NCBI RefSeq assembly: GCF_016834655.1
Contig: NZ_JAENHP010000006.1
Location: 62,001-126,000 of the forward strand
Direction: 5' to 3'
Length of the DNA: 64,000 nt
Source: Paractinoplanes ovalisporus
GTDB lineage: Bacteria; Actinomycetota; Actinomycetes; Mycobacteriales; Micromonosporaceae
Part shown: piece after piece, positions 55,144 to 62,856 of the stretch
Layout of the letters: each line of letters begins with the position of its first letter
How positions within the stretch are numbered: the first letter of the stretch is position 1
Notes under the pieces: model-generated
Databases searched by the model: none
What the model saw: only the letters and a program-made list of their open reading frames with translations
Told to the model about the DNA's origin: nothing
Position numbers and translations under genes: made by a program

Positions 55144-55959
55144 ATGATGAGTCCCGACTTCGACGGGCACGAGCGGGCCCGCTGGGCCGGCCGGGCCACC
55201 GTCTACGACCGCAGCTTCGCCCGCCTCTGCGCCCACCCGGCCGAGGCGCTGCTCGACGCGGCCGGTGTCGACAAGGGACACCGCTTGCTCGATGTCGGCA
55301 CCGGAACCGGCACGGTGGCGGCCCTGGCCGCCGCCCGCGGCGCGACCGTGACCGCGGTCGACGCCGAGCCGTCGATGCTGGACCTGGCCGCCGAGCGCCT
55401 GCCCGCCGGCGCCACGGCCCTGGCCACGCTGCCGATACTGCCGTTCCCGGCCGGAATCTTCGACGCCACGGTGGCCAACTTCGTCATCAACCACGTCGGC
55501 AACCCGGTCGCCGCCGTCTCCGAGCTGGCCCGGGTGACCCGCTCCCGGGGGCGCGTGGCCGTCACCGTGTGGCCGTCACCACCGCCCACGGCCCAGCAGC
55601 TGTGGTCGTCGATCTTCGACGCGGCCGGCGCCGAACGGCCCTCGTCGTTGCCGAGCCTGGAGCCCGCGAAGGACTTCCCCCGTACGGAATCCGGCCTGTC
55701 CACGCTGCTCGGCGCGGCCGGCCTGACCGAGGTCACGTGCACCACGATCGCGTGGACGCTGCACATCGCCCCCGACGACTGGTGGGCCGGACCAGCGGCC
55801 GGGTTGAGCAACGCAGGCCTGATCCTGGCCGCCCAGCCGCCGTCGGTAATCGCCGAGATCAGGGCCGCGTTCGACGAGCTGACCGCCCCCTACCTGTCGG
55901 ACGACGGCTTGCTGGCGTTGCCCACGCAGGCCCTGCTGGCCGGCGCTCAACGCCCCTGA
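55144..55959 (+). CDS. SAM-dependent methyltransferase (class I)
   Basis: A 271-aa Rossmann-fold methyltransferase: motif I LLDVGTGTGTVAALAAARG, acidic TAVDAEPSMLDLAAERLP, and FDATVANFVINHVGNP as motif IV region. The substrate is unknown; small-molecule methylation is usual for this subgroup. Two adjacent ATGs (55144, 55147) are possible. It converges on the AraC gene, 11 bases apart. Confidence 0.86.
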   Translation: MMSPDFDGHERARWAGRATVYDRSFARLCAHPAEALLDAAGVDKGHRLLDVGTGTGTVAALAAARGATVTAVDAEPSMLDLAAERLPAGATALATLPILPFPAGIFDATVANFVINHVGNPVAAVSELARVTRSRGRVAVTVWPSPPPTAQQLWSSIFDAAGAERPSSLPSLEPAKDFPRTESGLSTLLGAAGLTEVTCTTIAWTLHIAPDDWWAGPAAGLSNAGLILAAQPPSVIAEIRAAFDELTAPYLSDDGLLALPTQALLAGAQRP

Positions 55960-55970
55960 CCGCCGGTCTG

Positions 55971-56879
55971 CTACGGCACGGACAGGGCGGCGAGCGGAGC
56001 GTCGGCTCGGAAACGGGCGGCGTCGCGGCTCGGGGGTGCGCCGAACTGGCGGCGGTACTCGCGGCTGAACTGGGACGGGCTGTCGTAGCCGACGTGGTGG
56101 CCGACGCCGGTGACGTCGTTCGGGCGGGTGGCCAGCATCAGGCGAGCCTCCTGCAGGCGGATCTGTTTCTGGAACTGGATCGGGCTCATCGCGGTGACCG
56201 ACTGGAAGTTGCGGTGGAACGCCGACACGCTCATGCCGGCCAGGCGGGCCACGTCCTCGACGCGGAACGACTCCCGGTAATGGTCGCGAATCCACCGCAC
56301 CGAGCGGGCCACGTGCGCGAGGCTGCTGTCGGCCAGGCCCAGCTGCCGTACGGTCGCGCCCTGCTCCCCGGTGACCAGCCGCCACAGGATCTCGCGCCGG
56401 ATCAGCGGCGCCATCACGGGAATGTCGCGGGGGGTCTCGAGCAGTCGGAGCATCCGTACGGCGGCATCGACCAACTCGGCCGGGGCGTCACTGACCGCAA
56501 TGGCCGACGGGGCTCCGGTGACCGGTGGTAGGGAACCGTCCGGTGCCTGGAGCAGCATCTCCGCGATCTCGGCCGGGTCGAGCACCAGCCCGAACCCCAG
56601 CGCCGGCGCCTCGGTGTAATGCCCGGTCACCGGCAGGTCGATCGAGGCCACCAGGTATTGGCCGGCGCGATATTCGAAGACTCGTTCCCCGAGCGCGAGC
56701 GTCTTGGCCCCCTGCGCGATGAGGGCGAGCACGGTTCCCGACATCGAGGCGCTGTTCTCGTACGCGGTAATGGCCCGCCCGATCAGCACGCCGTCGATGG
56801 CCGTGGTCGCCTCCGGCCGCGCATGCCGATCCAACAGGCCCCGCAACTCGCCCAGCCGACTGCCACCATCTGACCTCAC
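55971..56879 (-). CDS. AraC family transcriptional regulator
   Basis: A 302-aa regulator: an AraC_N-type (PF06719-like) sensor domain in the first 170 residues (GRAITAYENSASMSGTVLALIAQG, VASIDLPVTGHYTEAP) and a C-terminal double HTH (VEDVARLAGMSVSAFHRNFQSVTAMSPIQFQKQIRLQEARL, VTGVGHHVGYDSPSQFSREYRRQFG). The GTG at 56879 has AGGGTGG upstream; an ATG at 56915 is the alternative. It is divergent from the SDR gene 126 bases away and probably controls it, a frequent arrangement for this family. Confidence 0.88.
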   Translation of the reverse strand: MRSDGGSRLGELRGLLDRHARPEATTAIDGVLIGRAITAYENSASMSGTVLALIAQGAKTLALGERVFEYRAGQYLVASIDLPVTGHYTEAPALGFGLVLDPAEIAEMLLQAPDGSLPPVTGAPSAIAVSDAPAELVDAAVRMLRLLETPRDIPVMAPLIRREILWRLVTGEQGATVRQLGLADSSLAHVARSVRWIRDHYRESFRVEDVARLAGMSVSAFHRNFQSVTAMSPIQFQKQIRLQEARLMLATRPNDVTGVGHHVGYDSPSQFSREYRRQFGAPPSRDAARFRADAPLAALSVP

Positions 56880-57005
56880 CGTTCCACCCTGCCGCACATC
56901 GAGAGGATTGGGCAAGCAAGGGCGACTCGCGTTCTACTCCACAACCCCGAGCCCTGGTGACATGGAAGGAGAGAAATTACGCCGTACGGGAAGAGGGGTT
57001 GAATT

Positions 57006-57779
57006 ATGCGAGTCGCGGTTGTGGTGGGTGGCAGTTCGGGGATCGGCCAGGCGGCTGCCGTCGAGCTGGGACGCCGGGGAGTCGGCGTGATCGTCACCTA
57101 CAGCGGCAACCCCGCGGGCGCCGAGGACACCGTGGCCGCGGTCGAGAAGGAGGGCAGCACGGCCGTCGCGTTCCGGCTCGATGTCGGGCGCACCGAGGAG
57201 TTCCCCGAGTTCCGCGAGCGGGTCGCGGGCGCGCTGCAGGAGAAATGGCAGCGTGACACCTTCGACTACCTGGTCAACAGTGCCGGCTTCGGCGGGATGG
57301 CGATGTTCGAGGACGTGACCGAGGAGCTGTTCGACCGGTTCCACCGGGTGCTGCTCAAGGGGCCCTACTTTCTCACCCAGACCCTGTTGCCGCTGCTCGC
57401 CGACGGTGGGGCGATCGTCAACGTCAGCAGCAACTCGGCGCTGCCCACGGGTGAGGCCGATCCGGGTTACACGGCGTACGCGGCGATGAAGGGTGGCCTC
57501 AACGTGTGGACCCGGGTGCTGGCCAAGGAACTCGCCGGTCGCGGGATCCGGGTCAACGCGGTGTCGCCGGGACCGACCCGCACCCGGCTCGCGGATGCCG
57601 ACGGCGTGGTCGGGTTCGACGCGTACCCGGAGGTCATTCCGATGCTGGCCGCGAAGACCGCGCTGGGCCGGCTGGGCGAGCCGGACGACATCGGGGTGGC
57701 CGTCGCCGCGCTGCTCGGCGACGACGGCCGGTGGATCACGGCCCAGAACATCGAGGTGTCGGGCGGCTTCGGCCTCTAG
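57006..57779 (+). CDS. SDR family oxidoreductase
   Basis: A 257-aa short-chain dehydrogenase. The NAD(P) motif is VVVGGSSGIGQAAAVELGRRG, NSAGFGG stands for NNAG, and the catalytic Ser is in NVSSNSALP. The YxxxK pair is YAAMKGG (Tyr, Lys), and the C-terminal SPGPTRTRLAD follows. Substrate unknown. GAGGGG is placed well before the ATG. It converges with the aldo/keto reductase gene with 2 bases between stops; AraC-linked SDR and AKR pairs often serve aldehyde or steroid-like substrates (inference). Confidence 0.9.
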   Translation: MRVAVVVGGSSGIGQAAAVELGRRGVGVIVTYSGNPAGAEDTVAAVEKEGSTAVAFRLDVGRTEEFPEFRERVAGALQEKWQRDTFDYLVNSAGFGGMAMFEDVTEELFDRFHRVLLKGPYFLTQTLLPLLADGGAIVNVSSNSALPTGEADPGYTAYAAMKGGLNVWTRVLAKELAGRGIRVNAVSPGPTRTRLADADGVVGFDAYPEVIPMLAAKTALGRLGEPDDIGVAVAALLGDDGRWITAQNIEVSGGFGL

Positions 57780-57781
57780 GT

Positions 57782-58738
57782 TCAGGCGCCCAGGGCCTCA
57801 TCCAGCGCCGCGAGGTCGGCCGCCGACAGCTCCCACGAGCCGGCGGCCGCGTTCGCGTGCACCTGCTCGGCGGTCGTGGCGCCGGCGATCACGCTGGTCA
57901 CGGCGGGTTTGGCGGCCAGGCCGGCGATCGCCACGTCAAGCAGGCTGTGCCCGCGATCGGCGCCGAACGCGGTGAGCGCCTCGATGGTGTCCCAGTCGGC
58001 GCCGTCGACCCAGCGCTGGTAGCGGGGGAGCGACAACCGGGTGCCCGGGGCCGGCTTTTGGTCGCGGCCGTATTTGCCGCTGAGCAGGCCCGAGTCGAGC
58101 GGGAAGAACGGCAGCAGGCCCAGCCCGAACTGCTCGCAGGCGGGCACGACCTCCTTCTCGACGTCGCGGTGGAGCAGGCTGTACTGGTTCTGCGCGCTGA
58201 TGAACGGGGTCAGGCCGCCGGCCCTCGCCGTCCAGTCGGCGTCCGCGATCTGCCAGCCCGCGAAGTTGGAGTTGCCCAGGTAGCGCACCTTGCCCGAGCG
58301 TACGAGGTCGTCGAGGGCGGACAGCGTCTCGTCGATCGGCGTACGGGGGTCGGGTTCGTGCATCTGGTAGAGGTCGATGTAGTCGGTCTCGAGCCGCCGC
58401 AGTGACGATTCGACCGCCCGTACGATGTAGCGCCGCGAGCCCCGGGCGCCGAAGTCGTTGCCGTTGAGCCGCCCCACGTCCAGCCCGAACTTGGTGGCCA
58501 CGATGACCTCGTCGCGGCGGCCCTTGAGCGCCGCGCCGAGGCATTCCTCGGAGGCCCCCGGGTCGGTGCCGTAGCGGTCGGCGGTGTCGAACAGCGTGAT
58601 CCCGGCCTCGAACGCGGCGTCGACGACCTCGCGGGTGCCGTCCATGTCCAGCTTGCGGCCGAAGTTGTTGCAGCCGATGCCGACCACGGAGACGACCAGG
58701 CCCGAGGTGCCCAGCCGGCGGTAGCTCATCTCACTCAT
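57782..58738 (-). CDS. Aldo/keto reductase
   Basis: A 318-aa TIM-barrel NADPH reductase: YRRLGTSGLVVSVVGIGCNNFG, LFDTADRYG with catalytic Tyr, VATKFGLDVG with Lys, and DLYQMHEPD with His. The C-terminal AIAGLAAKPAVTSVIAGATT is the cofactor site. The ATG at 58738 (MSEMSYRRLG) is used; an ATG three codons later is equally plausible. Confidence 0.9.
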   Translation of the reverse strand: MSEMSYRRLGTSGLVVSVVGIGCNNFGRKLDMDGTREVVDAAFEAGITLFDTADRYGTDPGASEECLGAALKGRRDEVIVATKFGLDVGRLNGNDFGARGSRRYIVRAVESSLRRLETDYIDLYQMHEPDPRTPIDETLSALDDLVRSGKVRYLGNSNFAGWQIADADWTARAGGLTPFISAQNQYSLLHRDVEKEVVPACEQFGLGLLPFFPLDSGLLSGKYGRDQKPAPGTRLSLPRYQRWVDGADWDTIEALTAFGADRGHSLLDVAIAGLAAKPAVTSVIAGATTAEQVHANAAAGSWELSAADLAALDEALGA

Positions 58739-58839
58739 GAGCACGACCCTATGCCCGTTCGGGCCGACGTTTGCCCGGGACGCCATCACATCGGCACCCG
58801 TCTATTGACACAGCTCGGAAACAAAACGGACTCTTTTCT

Positions 58840-58851
58840 GAGAGCGCTCTC
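58840..58851. promoter_or_regulatory. LacI/CebR-type operator upstream of the glucanase gene
   Basis: The perfect 12-bp palindrome GAGAGCGCTCTC, in the context TGAGAGCGCTCTCC, matches the centre of the streptomycete CebR/LacI-family operator TGGGAGCGCTCCCA at the conserved GAGCGCTC core. A TTGACA box (58805-58810) lies 30 bases upstream. Confidence 0.6.
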
Positions 58852-58876
58852 CCCGTTCCGTTCCCCCTTGAAACGG

Positions 58877-60478
58877 ATGGTGTTCCCCGTGCGTAAGTTC
58901 CTGCGATCCTTGGCCGCCCTGGCCATGACCGTGCCGATCGCGGTCGCGGTTTCCCCGCCGACGGCCCAGGCCATCGGCCCGAACATCCTGCCCGTCACCG
59001 TCTCGAACAACACCGGACGCGGCGACGCCGTCTACCTGTACGTCATCGGTATCCAGCTGTCGTCCGGCCGCCTCGGCTACGTCAACCAGGGCGGCACGTT
59101 CAGCCCGTGGACCGGCGGCGCCATCCCGCCCGCGCCCGCTCCCGACGTCGCCATCAACGGCGCCGGCAACGGCGGGTCGACCACCATCAACTTCCCGCGC
59201 GGCTTCTCGGGCCGGGTCTACTTCTCGCTCGGGCAGAAGCTCAAGTTCTTCCTCACCCCGGACGGTCTGGTGCAGCCGGCGCCGTGGGCAGGCGGCGACG
59301 CGAACCGGGACATCCTGTTCGACTGGAGCGAGTTCACCTACAACGACTCGGGTCTGTGGCTGAACAGCTCGCAGGTCGACATGTTCGCGGTGCCGCACGC
59401 GGTCTCGGTCACCGGGGCCAACGGCGCCACCAAACGTACGGGTGACCTGGTCGCCAACGGGCGCGACAACATCATCAACGGCATCCGCAACGCGGGTCTG
59501 GGCAGCACGGTCTACTCCCGCTCGGACGGCACGGTGCTGCGGGTGCTCGCCCCGGGCAAGGCGGCGGGCGCGGGCCTGATGAGCACCACGTACCTCGACC
59601 CGTACATCGCGTCGGCCTGGAACGCGTACACCGGGAAGAACTTGACCGTGGTGCCGTTCGCGGACCAGCCGAACACGCGCTACACCGGGCGCACCTCGGG
59701 CAACGTCATGCGTTTCACGAACTCGTCGGGCGCGCAGGTGGCGTCGTTCAACCGGCCGTCGTCGGCGTCGGTGTGGGGCTGCGACGGCGACCTGCCCGCG
59801 CCCAACGACCTGGTTGTCGGACCGATTTCCCGTACGCTCTGCGCCGCGCTCAACCGGGGCACGCTCGGCACCATCGACACCCAGCCCAGCACCAACGCGG
59901 CCGACTTCTACAAGAACAACCCGACCAATGTGTACGCCAAGGTGATCCACGCCAACATGCAGGACGGCAAGGCGTACGCGTTCGCCTTCGACGACGTCGG
60001 CGCGTTCGAGTCGCTCGTGCACGACGGCGACCCGCGTTCGGCCGGCATCCACTTGACGCCGTTCACCGGTGGCGGCGGCCCGACCAACCCGCAGCCTACG
60101 GGCGTTCCGGTGATCAGTTCGCTCAACAACAAGTGCATCGACGTGCCGAGCTCGAACTTCGTCGACAGCGCGCCGCTGCAGATGTGGACCTGCAACAACT
60201 CCGGCGCCCAGAAGTGGACCTTCACCGGAGGCACGCTGCAGGCCGGTGGCAAGTGCATGGACGTGCAGGCCGCGGGCACCGCCAACGGCACGCCGATCCA
60301 GCTCTACACCTGCAACGGAACGGCGGCCCAGCAGTTCGTGCTGAGCGGGGCCGGTGACCTGGTCAACCCTCAGGCCAACCGTTGCGTCGACATCAAGGAA
60401 GTGAACCCGAACGACGGCGCCCGCCTGCATCTGTGGGACTGCCTGGGCGCGGCCAACCAGAAGTGGCGGAAAGGCTGA
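58877..60478 (+). CDS. Secreted GH64 beta-1,3-glucanase with ricin-type (CBM13) domain
   Basis: A 533-aa exported enzyme. The signal peptide is FLRSLAALAMTVPIAVAVSPP ending AQA. Residues of about 35-395 match GH64 laminaripentaose-producing glucanase: LPVTVSNNTGRGDAVYLYVIG, GFSGRVYFSLGQKLKFF, FDWSEFTYNDSGLWLNSSQVDMFAVP. Residues 405-533 form a beta-trefoil with three QxW-like repeats (AQKWTF, AQQFVL, NQKWRK). It would attack fungal cell-wall or plant beta-glucan. The ATG at 58877 or the GTG four codons on may be the start. A candidate LacI-type operator and a downstream hairpin make it a monocistronic regulated unit. Confidence 0.9.
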   Translation: MVFPVRKFLRSLAALAMTVPIAVAVSPPTAQAIGPNILPVTVSNNTGRGDAVYLYVIGIQLSSGRLGYVNQGGTFSPWTGGAIPPAPAPDVAINGAGNGGSTTINFPRGFSGRVYFSLGQKLKFFLTPDGLVQPAPWAGGDANRDILFDWSEFTYNDSGLWLNSSQVDMFAVPHAVSVTGANGATKRTGDLVANGRDNIINGIRNAGLGSTVYSRSDGTVLRVLAPGKAAGAGLMSTTYLDPYIASAWNAYTGKNLTVVPFADQPNTRYTGRTSGNVMRFTNSSGAQVASFNRPSSASVWGCDGDLPAPNDLVVGPISRTLCAALNRGTLGTIDTQPSTNAADFYKNNPTNVYAKVIHANMQDGKAYAFAFDDVGAFESLVHDGDPRSAGIHLTPFTGGGGPTNPQPTGVPVISSLNNKCIDVPSSNFVDSAPLQMWTCNNSGAQKWTFTGGTLQAGGKCMDVQAAGTANGTPIQLYTCNGTAAQQFVLSGAGDLVNPQANRCVDIKEVNPNDGARLHLWDCLGAANQKWRKG

Positions 60479-60494
60479 CAGTCCGCGCTGAGAT

Positions 60495-60523
60495 CGGCCC
60501 CACCGCGACTCGTGGTGGGGCCG
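60495..60523 (+). terminator. Terminator of the glucanase gene
   Basis: A perfect 10-bp stem: CGGCCCCACC (60495-60504) with GGTGGGGCCG (60514-60523), 9-base loop, followed by TACCTTTG. It lies 17 bases after the stop. Confidence 0.75.
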
Positions 60524-60535
60524 TACCTTTGTCGC

Positions 60536-61171
60536 ATGATCTTCCTCGGGGGCGGCGGCAGCGAGAACGACGAGGCGAAACTGTGGGACGAGGTCTTCCT
60601 CCCCGGCCGCCGGATCGCGCTCTGGCCCGAGGCGATGCCCAGCAGCCGCCATCCCGACGTCGAACAGTGGTTCCGCCAGGCCCTCCACCCGCGCGGCGAG
60701 TTCGTCATCGCGTCGCCCGCTTCCGAACTCGCTGATGTGGACGTCCTGGTCATTCCCGGCGGAAACACGTACGAGTTGGTGGCGGCGGTCCGCGATCGCC
60801 TACCCGCCCTGCGCGCTTTCCTGGCCCGGGGCGGCCACATCTACGGCGGCAGCGCGGGCGCGATCCTGTTGGGCGCCGACATCGACATCGCCGGCATCCT
60901 CGACCCCAACGACATCGGCCTGACCGATACCGCCGGCGCCGACCTGCTGGCCGGATACGTGGTCTACCCCCACTTCACCCCCGACCAGTCACCGACGGCG
61001 GCGGCGTGGGCCACGAGTCACAACGTCGCCGTCCTGGCCATCCCCGAGACGGCGGGCGTCATCGTCGACGGCACCACCGCCCGGAACGCCGGCCCCGCCC
61101 CCGTCGACGTCTTCACCCCGACCAGCCACGCGTCCCACGCCGCCGGCGACTCCTGGCCCCTGACCGCATAG
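60536..61171 (+). CDS. Peptidase S51 (dipeptidase E-like) family protein
   Basis: A 211-aa glutamine-amidotransferase-fold protein. MIFLGGGGSENDEAKLWDE starts the family. VLVIPGGNTYELV and IYGGSAGAILLG (nucleophile Ser) are the S51 motifs, and YVVYPHFTPDQSPTA includes the expected His. It may cleave Asp-X dipeptides or cyanophycin-like substrates. It starts 13 bases after the glucanase terminator. The last codons (SWPLTA) are repeated in degenerate form downstream. Confidence 0.85.
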   Translation: MIFLGGGGSENDEAKLWDEVFLPGRRIALWPEAMPSSRHPDVEQWFRQALHPRGEFVIASPASELADVDVLVIPGGNTYELVAAVRDRLPALRAFLARGGHIYGGSAGAILLGADIDIAGILDPNDIGLTDTAGADLLAGYVVYPHFTPDQSPTAAAWATSHNVAVLAIPETAGVIVDGTTARNAGPAPVDVFTPTSHASHAAGDSWPLTA

Positions 61172-61311
61172 CGCCGACCTCACTACCTGTTGGCGGCATC
61201 GCCGCCATTTCCCGGCCCCTGACCGCACAGCGCCGACTTCGCTACCCGTTGGGGGCATCGCCGGCATTTCCTGGCCCTCGATCGCTCAGCGCCGACCTCG
61301 CAGCCCCGAAT
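61154..61311. repeat. 59-bp tandem repeat built from the S51 gene 3' end
   Basis: Copies start at 61154, 61213 and (partial) 61272 with a 59-base period. The unit begins TGGCCCCTGACCGCATAGCG, so copy 1 includes the last codons and the stop of the S51 gene. The copies differ at several positions. Copy 3 ends just before the TAGAAT box of the next gene. Confidence 0.85.
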
Positions 61312-61324
61312 CTAGAATCGGCCG

Positions 61325-61795
61325 GTGGACATTCCCATGCGTGAGTTGACCGATGACGATCTGGCCCTGATCGAGTTCGCGCGGGAGATCGTGGACGCCA
61401 ACACCGACGGCGAGTTCGGGGTGCACACCATGGGCGCCGCGGTGCGCGAGGCGGACGGGCGTATGTTCGGCGGTATCAACATCTACCACTTCCTGGGCGG
61501 CCCCTGCGCCGAACTCGTGGCCCTGGGAAACGCTCGGGCCTCCGGCGGACGCGAGTTCACAACCATCGTCGCCGTGGGCAACTGCGAGCGGGGCACGGTG
61601 GGCCCGTGCGGCCGTGACCGTCAGATCCTGTTCGACTACCACCCGCGCATCCGCGTTCTGCTGCCGACCGAACAGGGCATCCGCAGCGTCGCCGTCACCA
61701 ACCTGATGCCGTTGGCCGCACGCTGGGACGCCGCCGAAGGAACACAGCCCTACGACCCGAGCGACTTCACCATCCACAATGGGCAGATCTCGTAA
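61325..61795 (+). CDS. Blasticidin-S-deaminase-like cytidine deaminase family protein
   Basis: A 156-aa deaminase-fold protein. YHFLGGPCAELVALGNA and IVAVGNCERGTVGPCGRDRQILFDYHP closely track fungal blasticidin-S deaminase (YHFTGGPCAELVVLG...IVAIGNENRG...SPCGRCRQVLLDLHP). The catalytic Glu63 and ligands Cys61 and Cys95 are present, but the third cysteine (PCGRCRQ) is Asp98 here, with an extra Cys87 nearby. It may bind zinc through Asp or be altered in activity. TAGAAT (61313-61318) is 6 bases before the GTG, so it is probably leaderless; an ATG four codons later is possible. Confidence 0.83.
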   Translation: MDIPMRELTDDDLALIEFAREIVDANTDGEFGVHTMGAAVREADGRMFGGINIYHFLGGPCAELVALGNARASGGREFTTIVAVGNCERGTVGPCGRDRQILFDYHPRIRVLLPTEQGIRSVAVTNLMPLAARWDAAEGTQPYDPSDFTIHNGQIS

Positions 61796-61830
61796 CGCCT
61801 CGCGGCGTACCGGCGTGCGGCGAGCGTCCA

Positions 61831-62043
61831 GTTCGGAGACTCGGCGCCGCCGCTGCCGATCCACGCGTGCAGGTCCAGCGACGCTCACGCCTCAGGTGGG
61901 GGCGCGTCGAGGTCCTGCCGCAGCAGTTCGCCGGAGCCTGGCCGGTCGCCGCCGGTAGCGCGGTCGCGGTAAGCGGGTTCGGAGGCTCGGCGCCGATCCG
62001 CCCGTGCAAGCCCAGCGGCGCTCACGCCTCGGGTGGGGGTGCG
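61831..62043. repeat. Direct repeat duplicating the 3' end of the SWIM gene
   Basis: Copy A is 61831-61906 and copy B 61977-62043. B contains the stop and last codons of the SWIM gene (62022-62043); A repeats them (GCTCACGCCTCAGGTGGGGG) with one 9-bp insertion and scattered changes. The 70 bases between copies hold no supported feature. Confidence 0.8.
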
Positions 62044-62855
62044 GCCAAATCGCGGTAGGCGGGGCGTAGCAGGTCGACGAGCGGGATGTGACGGACGCGG
62101 ATCGCGGGGGCGTCGAGGGCGCGCAACAGCAGCTCAGGCGGGGCCGTGATGCGGGACGGGCGCTCGCGCAAGCGGCTCAGGCTGATCGCGGGGGTGTAGA
62201 AGTCGGCGAGGTGTTCCTCCAAAGGGGACTCTTCAACCGCGAGGGGGTCGACCGGCGGCGTCGGCTCGGGAGTTCCGCGGAGCGCGTCGAGCAGCGCCTC
62301 GCGCGGGCGGCCGCGCCAGGCCAGCACCAGGAAAGGGTCGGTGTCGAAGGCCTCGGCCAGCACGTACAGCACCGCCGAGCCGTGCTTGCAGGGCACGCTC
62401 CAATCAGGACAGCTGCACCGGATGTCGAGACGATCGGGGAACAGGGGCGCTTCGTGGGCGGCGAACAGCTCGACGATCTCGTGGGGCATCTCGCCCGCCA
62501 GCAGAGCCGCACGATAGAGGGCCTGTGAGCCCAGCGCATCCGTCAGCTCGGTCCACTGTGTTTCGTCGAGCGCCGTGATGTCGATCGTGACCTCGTACGG
62601 CTGCGGCCGTGAGCCCTGCACCCGGCCGGTGACCCGACCCGCCGTCAGCGCGAAGTCCATCACCTGGCCCTTGCGCGCGTAGGCCCGCCCTCGCGCGAGC
62701 CGGCCCCCGTCGCAGATCTGCTCGAGCACGTCGACGAACCGGCGCGACCACCAGCTGTCGCCGATCTTGCCGCGCTTAGCCCGCACGGCGATGCCGCCCT
62801 CGACCTCGATGGGCCGCGCGGTCTCGAAGAACCGTCCATTGGGGTCGATCGGCAT
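62022..62855 (-). CDS. SWIM zinc-finger protein
   Basis: A 277-aa protein with a SWIM motif CSCPDWSVPCKHGSAVLYVL (CxCx6CxH) near residues 148-160. The N-terminal part (SWWSRRFVDVLEQICDGGRLARGRAYARKGQV) is typical of the bacterial SWIM family, and the C-terminal half is less conserved. SWIM domains bind DNA or protein. It starts 1 base after the stop of the SNF2 gene, so the two are coupled. SWIM-SNF2 pairs are common in actinobacteria; the process (DNA or RNA repair) is not settled. Confidence 0.88.
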   Translation of the reverse strand: MPIDPNGRFFETARPIEVEGGIAVRAKRGKIGDSWWSRRFVDVLEQICDGGRLARGRAYARKGQVMDFALTAGRVTGRVQGSRPQPYEVTIDITALDETQWTELTDALGSQALYRAALLAGEMPHEIVELFAAHEAPLFPDRLDIRCSCPDWSVPCKHGSAVLYVLAEAFDTDPFLVLAWRGRPREALLDALRGTPEPTPPVDPLAVEESPLEEHLADFYTPAISLSRLRERPSRITAPPELLLRALDAPAIRVRHIPLVDLLRPAYRDLAAPPPEA

Positions 62856-62856
62856 G

